This document shows, piece by piece, positions 6,185 through 10,706 of a stretch of DNA of 10,706 nucleotides. The notes under the pieces were generated by a model. It was not told the DNA's origin. It made no database searches and worked only from the letters and a program-made list of their open reading frames with translations. The stretch comes from Flavobacteriaceae bacterium (lineage in GTDB: Bacteria > Bacteroidota > Bacteroidia > Flavobacteriales > Flavobacteriaceae). How positions within the stretch are numbered: position 1 is the stretch's first letter; each line of letters opens with the position of its first letter. Location: NCBI GenBank assembly GCA_002693605.1, contig NZQO01000123.1, positions 1 to 10,706 of the forward strand, in the 5' to 3' direction. Both the position numbers and the translations under genes were made by a program.

Positions 6185-7314
6185 GTAAAAAAATACTATT
6201 TATAATGCATTACCCACCACCTGTGCACGGTGCAGCGATGGTGGGTAAATATATTAAGGATAGTGCGCTTATAAATGCAGATTTTAAGACGAAATACATC
6301 AACCTAGGCATCTCCCAGAAAGTGGGGGAGAGTGGGAAGCGAAAATGGCGTAAGATCGTGCGCTATCTCAACGTAATCGTAGCGTCCTTTAAACAACTTT
6401 TCCTTTTTAACCCGAATCTAGTTTACATTACATTAACATCTTCAGGGATGGGTTTCTACAAGGATGCCTTTATCGTGCTCTTGGCTAAGTTGTTCGGCAA
6501 AAAAGTGGTTTTCCATTTTCACAACAAAGGCGTGCGCAAAGCCCAGGGAAGGTTTTTCGACGATTGGCTATATCGAATCATATTCAAGGATTCGGAGGTA
6601 ATCCTACTTTCATTACATCTCTATCCCGATGTGGAAAAATATGTGTCGATCGAGAATATCCATATCTGTCAGAATGGTATCCCAGAAATGGCCCCTGAAA
6701 CAGTAATCCCAGAGACGCAGTTGAACGGTCCTGCCCAAATTCTGTTTTTGTCAAATCTCTTGAAATCGAAAGGCGTTTTCGAACTACTCGAGGCCTGCCA
6801 AATACTGAAGGAGCGCGGCATTCCTTTCCATTGTACGTTTATTGGTGATACGGGTGATATCGATGCAGAATTATTCAAATATACACTTCAAGAGATGAAT
6901 GTTCAAGACCGCGTAGCGTATGTGGGTTGCAAATATGGCGAGGACAAGAATAGGGCCTACCGTGAGGCAGATGTTTTCGTGCTGTACACCCACGACGACT
7001 GCTTCCCCCTAGTACTGTTAGAGGCAATGCAGCATTCTCTGCCCGTCATTACTACGGCCGAGGGCGGCATTCCCGATATTGTTGAAGACGGGAAATCGGG
7101 ATACTTGGTATCCAAAAACAATGTGTCTGAATTGGCACAGAAACTCGAAGAGGTAATAACCAATAGAACATTGCAACAAAGTATGGGCGCAAATGCCCGG
7201 CTACGGTATGAGAGCAGATATACGCTGCAAGCCTTCGAGGACCGGTTGTATGAAATTTTATGTCAGTTAGTTTCAAAAAATGAAGAGCATGTCAGTTCAG
7301 TCAAAAAAGTATGA
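6181..7314 (+). CDS. GT4-family (GT-B fold) glycosyltransferase
   Basis: Predicted retaining glycosyltransferase that adds a sugar from a nucleotide donor to the lipid-linked oligosaccharide at the cytoplasmic membrane face. The 377-residue protein begins with 'KKILFIMHYPPPVHGAA' (residues 3-19), the glycine-containing acceptor-side loop of GT4 enzymes. 'FHFHNKG' lies at 111-117. The C-terminal donor domain begins near 'QILFLSNLLKSKGVFELLEA' (186-205) and includes 'READVFVLYTHDDCFPLVLLEAMQHSLPVI', with the donor-site acidic pair seen as D273 and E281 (D-x7-E in place of the usual E-x7-E). 'GGIPDIVEDGKSGYLV' (295-310) is the classical GT4 loop. The start chosen is the ATG at 6181; an in-frame TTG at 6166 would add only five residues of no family character. 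The last 35 bases overlap the next gene. It is preceded by the hairpin and leader ORF. Substrates are unknown. Confidence 0.9.
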   Translation: MSKKILFIMHYPPPVHGAAMVGKYIKDSALINADFKTKYINLGISQKVGESGKRKWRKIVRYLNVIVASFKQLFLFNPNLVYITLTSSGMGFYKDAFIVLLAKLFGKKVVFHFHNKGVRKAQGRFFDDWLYRIIFKDSEVILLSLHLYPDVEKYVSIENIHICQNGIPEMAPETVIPETQLNGPAQILFLSNLLKSKGVFELLEACQILKERGIPFHCTFIGDTGDIDAELFKYTLQEMNVQDRVAYVGCKYGEDKNRAYREADVFVLYTHDDCFPLVLLEAMQHSLPVITTAEGGIPDIVEDGKSGYLVSKNNVSELAQKLEEVITNRTLQQSMGANARLRYESRYTLQAFEDRLYEILCQLVSKNEEHVSSVKKV

Positions 7315-8071
7315 TAGAAAGTTGGTTAGCGGAATTTGTGTGGACACATTTCCGAAGAACCACATTTTAACCAGTATAGATAAAAACATACAAAACGGAA
7401 GGAGCAAGGAACATATCTGTATTACAAATACAGAATCTATGTACTATGCCGAAAAAAAACCGGAGTTGAAGGAGTATATAAGTACCTCAGCTTTTTCGCT
7501 GTGCGATGGCATAGGATCGGTCATCGCCGGTAAATTCCATGGCGAGAGTATTCAGCGCTACAATGGTCCAGACTTACTATTGGAGGCATGCGAGTTTGGG
7601 CAGGAGCGGGGATGGCGCCATTTTTTTTGTGGCGGTAAGGAGGGAGTTGCCGATATGCTGGTAGAAAACCTGAAGGAAAAATTCCCCAATTTGGAGGTAG
7701 CTGGAACATACTGCCCGCCATTTCGCGAACAAACCGATGAAGAGAAGGCCGCTATGATCGAGCTCATCAACAACTCAAAACCTGATATTCTATGGGTAGG
7801 TCTGGGCTTGTTGAAGCAGGAAGCCTGGATTGCAGCCCATAAAAAACACTTAGATATTCCTTGGTTTATTGGGGTAGGTGCCGCTTTCGACTTTTACGCG
7901 GGTACGGTGAAAAGGGCCCCAAAAATCTTCAGAAAGGCGGGCCTAGAGTGGTTATATAGACTGTCGCGCGAGAGAAGGATGTTCAGACGTAATGTAAATA
8001 GCTACAAGTTCCTTTCACGGTCTATTGGCCACGGAATACAACAAAGGTTAAATAAGATAAAAGACAAATGA
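7280..8071 (+). CDS. WecG/TagA/CpsF-family (GT26) glycosyltransferase
   Basis: Peripheral-membrane inverting glycosyltransferase. Characterised relatives add ManNAc (TagA) or ManNAcA (WecG) to undecaprenyl-PP-GlcNAc, so it may act early on the lipid carrier primed by the WecA-like enzyme at the window start. The 263 residues include 'ITNTESMYYAEKKPEL' (48-63), where N50-T51 match the conserved Asn/Thr region. 'CDGIGSVIAG' (75-84) contains Asp76, equivalent to the proposed catalytic Asp of TagA. 'PDILWVGLGLLKQEAWI' (168-184), 'GVGAAFDFYAG' (198-208) and 'RAPKIFRKAGLEWLYRL' (212-228) are family signatures, and a basic C-terminal tail is typical for membrane attachment. The usual Pro in 'GxPKQE' is Leu178 here. 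The ATG at 7280 overlaps the upstream gene by 35 bases; the ATG at 7289 is an alternative. It ends in an ATGA overlap with the oxidoreductase. Confidence 0.93.
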   Translation: MKSMSVQSKKYDRKLVSGICVDTFPKNHILTSIDKNIQNGRSKEHICITNTESMYYAEKKPELKEYISTSAFSLCDGIGSVIAGKFHGESIQRYNGPDLLLEACEFGQERGWRHFFCGGKEGVADMLVENLKEKFPNLEVAGTYCPPFREQTDEEKAAMIELINNSKPDILWVGLGLLKQEAWIAAHKKHLDIPWFIGVGAAFDFYAGTVKRAPKIFRKAGLEWLYRLSRERRMFRRNVNSYKFLSRSIGHGIQQRLNKIKDK

Positions 8072-9093
8072 AGAAAATAGGTTTAATAGGGTTGGGTAAA
8101 ATGGGGATGTCGCATCTGGCCATTGCCAACCAAACACCAGGAATTGAAGTAGCCGCCGTATGCGACACTTCAGGTCCGTTATTGCGCGTAATCCGTAAGA
8201 ATACGGGTTTCGAATGCTTTAAGAATTATGAAAAGATGATTGCCGAAACCGAACTGGATGGGGTCATGGTCCTGGTGCCGAACGCCTTTCACTATGACGT
8301 TTCCAAATATTGTCTCGAGCAAAACCTCAATATTTTCGTTGAAAAACCCTTAACACTGACCTACGAAAAGAGCAGCACGTTGGCAGCTATGGCCAAGGAG
8401 CGAAATTTGAAAGGACAGGTAGGCTATGTGAACAGGTTCAACTCAATTTTTCAGTATGTAAAAAAGTTACTGGATGCAAATGTTATTGGCGAAGTGAGCA
8501 ATTACATCAATACAATGACCGGGGGTGTCGTGTTAAAGGAAAATAGTAGAGGCTGGCGAAATGACTACGAGCAGGGGGGAGGATGCCTCTTGGATTATGG
8601 TCCACATTGTTTCGATCTAGCCACCTATTTTTTTGGTAGTGAAGTATCGGTTGAATCTTCCATTCTGAAAAAAGTGCATTCAACCAAGGTAGACGATATT
8701 GTCTATACCACACTTCAACACCAAAATGAAGTCGTGGGCCTAAATTATATCAATTGGTCAGACCCTTCGGTCCGTAAAGCCACTAATACTATTGAAATAA
8801 TGGGCAGCAAGGGCAAGATACGGGCAAATAAACAAGAATGCAGCCTGTATTTAATTGAGGCAAATAACCAATTGGACCTTCCGGAGGGGTGGAGCCAAAC
8901 ATATGTAACCGATCTAGATACGAGCGTTTCATATTATTTACGGGGAGAAGATTTCAGTAGGCAATTAGAATCGTTTTCCGGCCTGCTCAACGGATCGGTG
9001 CAGGCGCCCATTTCCTCTTTGGAAAATGCCGCCGCAATCGATAGAATATTAGAGAAAGCACTGCAATTAAATGGAAGGAAGCTCAATGGATAA
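8068..9093 (+). CDS. Gfo/Idh/MocA-family NAD(P)-dependent sugar oxidoreductase
   Basis: Cytoplasmic dehydrogenase family that oxidises or reduces a ring hydroxyl or keto group of sugars, including nucleotide sugars in surface-polysaccharide pathways (for example the WlbA/WbpB type). The 341 residues show the N-terminal Rossmann motif 'GLIGLGKMG' (5-13; G8, G10, G13), the cofactor-side 'VEKPLT' (91-96) with Lys93 of the EKP motif, and the catalytic-domain motif 'GGGCLLDYGPHCFDLATY' (170-187) with Asp176 and His180, the usual catalytic pair with Lys93. All key residues are present, so the enzyme should be active. The substrate cannot be read from the sequence. The start overlaps the GT26 stop by ATGA, and the stop overlaps the next gene's start by 8 bases, tying it to both a glycosyltransferase and an uncharacterised barrel protein. 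This suggests it makes or remodels a sugar for this glycan. Confidence 0.92.
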   Translation: MKKIGLIGLGKMGMSHLAIANQTPGIEVAAVCDTSGPLLRVIRKNTGFECFKNYEKMIAETELDGVMVLVPNAFHYDVSKYCLEQNLNIFVEKPLTLTYEKSSTLAAMAKERNLKGQVGYVNRFNSIFQYVKKLLDANVIGEVSNYINTMTGGVVLKENSRGWRNDYEQGGGCLLDYGPHCFDLATYFFGSEVSVESSILKKVHSTKVDDIVYTTLQHQNEVVGLNYINWSDPSVRKATNTIEIMGSKGKIRANKQECSLYLIEANNQLDLPEGWSQTYVTDLDTSVSYYLRGEDFSRQLESFSGLLNGSVQAPISSLENAAAIDRILEKALQLNGRKLNG

Positions 9094-9940
9094 GATAATT
9101 TTTGGAGATAATCAATTTTTTGGCGTCAATCACATGTCTGAGCAAAAGGCCATAAAGCAGGCTCAGAAATTCAGGACGCCTGAAGATATATTTAAAACGC
9201 TTCAGTATGTAAACGACATCGGCATAAAAAGTTTTATGTTCACCACCCATACGCAAATGGAACCGGTACTCGAAATGATTAGTGCCGACCCCAAATTCCA
9301 CGATTTCAAACTATACCCGTGTATGCCTTATGCCCATAAATATGCTAATGCATTGGTGGAACTGGGGCCGTTCGAGATGATCAAGAAATTTACCCCAGGC
9401 AATACAATTATGTCTGGCTTAAAGGGCGTAGGATCGCTTATAAGCGCCAATCCGGTGCCGGTAATGCAATTGTTGGTAGATTCTGAAATGAAACTCCTAA
9501 AGGATAATAATGTGCACGGCATATTTCTGCTGAATATAATTACAGATTTGCTCTTGGGCCTAAAAATGTACGATATGCTGTATGAGTTTGCTTCGTATGT
9601 GGAAACGAAATACGGGGTGAAGGCAGGTTTTTTCACTATGAATTACGCTATGTTGCACGATGTGCTCGTAAATAAGCTGAAAATGGAGAATCCTATAATT
9701 GTTAGCAATATCAACAAAATAGGCTTCCGAATGAATCCGTCAAAACAAACTGTTGAAGATTCCATACGGCAAAAGGATTGTAAAACCATCGCGATGTCAG
9801 TATTGGCCTCAGGTGCGGTTAGACCAAGTGAGGCGGCCGAGTATATGGAATCCTTATCAGGGATAGATGCCGTGCTTTTTGGAGCCTCCACGCCGCAACA
9901 TATCAAGGAGACAAAAACCATTTTTGAAAAAATTCTATAA
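9086..9940 (+). CDS. Uncharacterised TIM-barrel-like protein, distantly aldo/keto-reductase-like
   Basis: I do not recognise a characterised family. From the ATG at 9086 it is 284 residues, begins 'MDKIIFGDNQFFGVNHMSE', and alternates hydrophobic strands with helices in a way that suits a (beta/alpha)8 barrel. The C-terminus 'IAMSVLASGAVRPSEA' (235-250) and 'IDAVLFGASTPQHIKET' (260-276) closely resembles the last strands and helix of aldo/keto reductases. Aligning by eye, however, the positions of the aldo/keto-reductase catalytic Asp/Tyr fall at 'FMFTTHTQMEP' (50-60) and that of the catalytic His at Asn150 in 'GIFLLNIITD'; the tetrad therefore seems absent. The N-terminal GDNQFFGVNH block is unusual and probably part of the active site. 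No signal peptide is seen, and the hydrophobic stretches look like barrel strands, so it is likely cytoplasmic. An upstream in-frame ATG (9071) would give a longer overlap and a non-conserved-looking five-residue extension. It is translationally coupled to the oxidoreductase. Role: probably sugar metabolism, by context only. Confidence 0.75.
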   Translation: MDKIIFGDNQFFGVNHMSEQKAIKQAQKFRTPEDIFKTLQYVNDIGIKSFMFTTHTQMEPVLEMISADPKFHDFKLYPCMPYAHKYANALVELGPFEMIKKFTPGNTIMSGLKGVGSLISANPVPVMQLLVDSEMKLLKDNNVHGIFLLNIITDLLLGLKMYDMLYEFASYVETKYGVKAGFFTMNYAMLHDVLVNKLKMENPIIVSNINKIGFRMNPSKQTVEDSIRQKDCKTIAMSVLASGAVRPSEAAEYMESLSGIDAVLFGASTPQHIKETKTIFEKIL

Positions 9941-9989
9941 CTTTTATTCAAAGGGATGCGGTACATCGTATTTCCGAAAACGTGTTATT

Positions 9990-10706
9990 ATGAAATTTAA
10001 AACTTTAGCAATAGTCCTTTCAATTTTATTCCTGTTGCAATCTTGTGCCTCCAAGGAAGATGTTTATTATTTTCAGGATGCGAGAATCTATGCCGACGAG
10101 ACCATTCGATACGGAGTGGCCAAGGTGCAGCCCAATGATATCTTAAACATTACCGTAAGTGCGCTAATTCCCGAAACCGCTGCACCGTACAATGTGAAAC
10201 CTCCCACCGAGAATCCCAATTTAAGTTTGGAATTACTTCAGTTGCAAGGATATTTGGTCTCTACCGAGGGTACTATTTTCTTTCCCGTGCTTGGTAGGCT
10301 TGAAGTTGCGGGTAAATCGCCCCGCGATGTGGAGCGGAAATTGGAACAACTCTTGGAGGAAGGTGGCCACTTAAACGAACCCACCGTAAACGTCCGGTTG
10401 CTCAACGCCAAGGTAACCATACTTGGCGAAGTGAAAGCGCCCGGGACATATAGCTTTACCGAACAAAACATAAGCCTGCCCCAGGCCCTTGGCTACGCGG
10501 GCGACTTAACGATTAACGGCAAACGCGATGATATTTTATTAATACGCGAGGAAAATGGAGTGAGAAAAATCACCCATGTAGATTTAACCAGCGCAAGCTG
10601 GTTCGATCGTCCAGAGTATTATGTCAAGCCTAATGATGTTATTGTAGTAAACCCGAACGATGCCAAGGTGAAAAGTGCCGGTCTAATAGGGAATGTGGGT
10701 ACGGTA
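9990..10706 (+). CDS. Wza/BexD-type outer-membrane polysaccharide export lipoprotein, N-terminal part (3' end outside window)
   Basis: Predicted outer-membrane polysaccharide export (OPX) protein that forms the exit channel with an inner-membrane Wzc-type co-polymerase. The frame starts at ATG 9990 and stays open to the window edge (239 codons). It begins with a lipoprotein signal: Lys2 and Lys4, a hydrophobic core, and a lipobox LLQSC with lipidated Cys19. The polysaccharide-export domain spans about residues 24-138, including 'VQPNDILNITV' and 'GYLVSTEGTIFFPVLGRLEV', the family's hallmark strand pattern. An SLBB-type domain begins near 'KVTILGEVKAPGTYSF' (141-156) and is followed by 'QALGYAGDLTINGKRDDI'. 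'YVKPNDVIVVNP' repeats the domain-closing pattern. The gap of 49 bases after the barrel gene has no clear promoter or terminator, so co-transcription is likely. The next gene, outside the window, would be expected to be a Wzc-like tyrosine kinase/co-polymerase (inference). Confidence 0.92.
   Translation, partial: MKFKTLAIVLSILFLLQSCASKEDVYYFQDARIYADETIRYGVAKVQPNDILNITVSALIPETAAPYNVKPPTENPNLSLELLQLQGYLVSTEGTIFFPVLGRLEVAGKSPRDVERKLEQLLEEGGHLNEPTVNVRLLNAKVTILGEVKAPGTYSFTEQNISLPQALGYAGDLTINGKRDDILLIREENGVRKITHVDLTSASWFDRPEYYVKPNDVIVVNPNDAKVKSAGLIGNVGTV

Noticed and set aside
9071..9085. ATG at 9071 as start of the barrel protein
   Set aside because: It would deepen the overlap with the oxidoreductase to 23 bases and add five unremarkable residues; the ATG at 9086 begins directly at the first predicted strand.
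9643..9966. Minus-strand 107-codon frame opposite the end of the barrel gene
   Set aside because: It is antisense to a gene with clear coding character, has no recognisable domain and no plausible context for an opposite-strand gene.
9941..9989. Promoter or terminator between the barrel gene and the export lipoprotein
   Set aside because: Only a four-base stem (GATG/CATC) and a poor -7 match (TATTTCC) are visible; neither rises above chance.

Overview
The window looks like part of an exopolysaccharide, capsule or O-antigen locus of a member of the Bacteroidota, most likely a marine flavobacterium. That placement is an inference. It rests on the moderate-to-low GC content, the absence of Shine-Dalgarno sequences with A-rich initiation regions instead, the use of TTG and GTG starts, and the family mix. 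Every gene I can support lies on the + strand; no RNA gene, insertion sequence, CRISPR array or origin was seen.

Region 1 (1-335) is the C-terminal end of a WecA/TagO-type polyprenyl-phosphate sugar-1-phosphate transferase, the enzyme class that starts a lipid-linked glycan. A 101-base gap with a small hairpin follows. Region 2 (437-2517) is the GDP-L-fucose pair gmd and fcl, with stop and start codons sharing one base. Region 3 (2565-5986) holds a Wzx-type flippase, a Wzy-type polymerase and a GT-A-fold glycosyltransferase, packed closely or overlapping.

Region 4 (5987-6180) is the longest non-coding gap (194 bases). It holds a long imperfect hairpin, a candidate Bacteroidota-type promoter and a 20-codon leader ORF whose stop overlaps the next gene's start. 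Region 5 (6181-9940) is a tight cassette of four overlapping genes: a GT4-like glycosyltransferase, a WecG/TagA/CpsF (GT26) glycosyltransferase, a Gfo/Idh/MocA oxidoreductase and an uncharacterised TIM-barrel-like protein that resembles aldo/keto reductases but appears to lack their catalytic residues. Region 6 (9990-10706) begins a Wza-type outer-membrane polysaccharide export lipoprotein, cut by the window end.

Together the genes fit a Wzx/Wzy-dependent pathway. The first sugar-phosphate is placed on undecaprenyl phosphate, cytoplasmic glycosyltransferases (probably including a fucosyl transfer) extend it, Wzx flips it, Wzy polymerises it, and the export lipoprotein takes it out. The least explained part is the oxidoreductase plus TIM-barrel pair. 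Because it is translationally coupled to GT26 and GT4, I infer that it makes or modifies an unusual sugar for that arm of the glycan. No known pathway I can name covers this pair.
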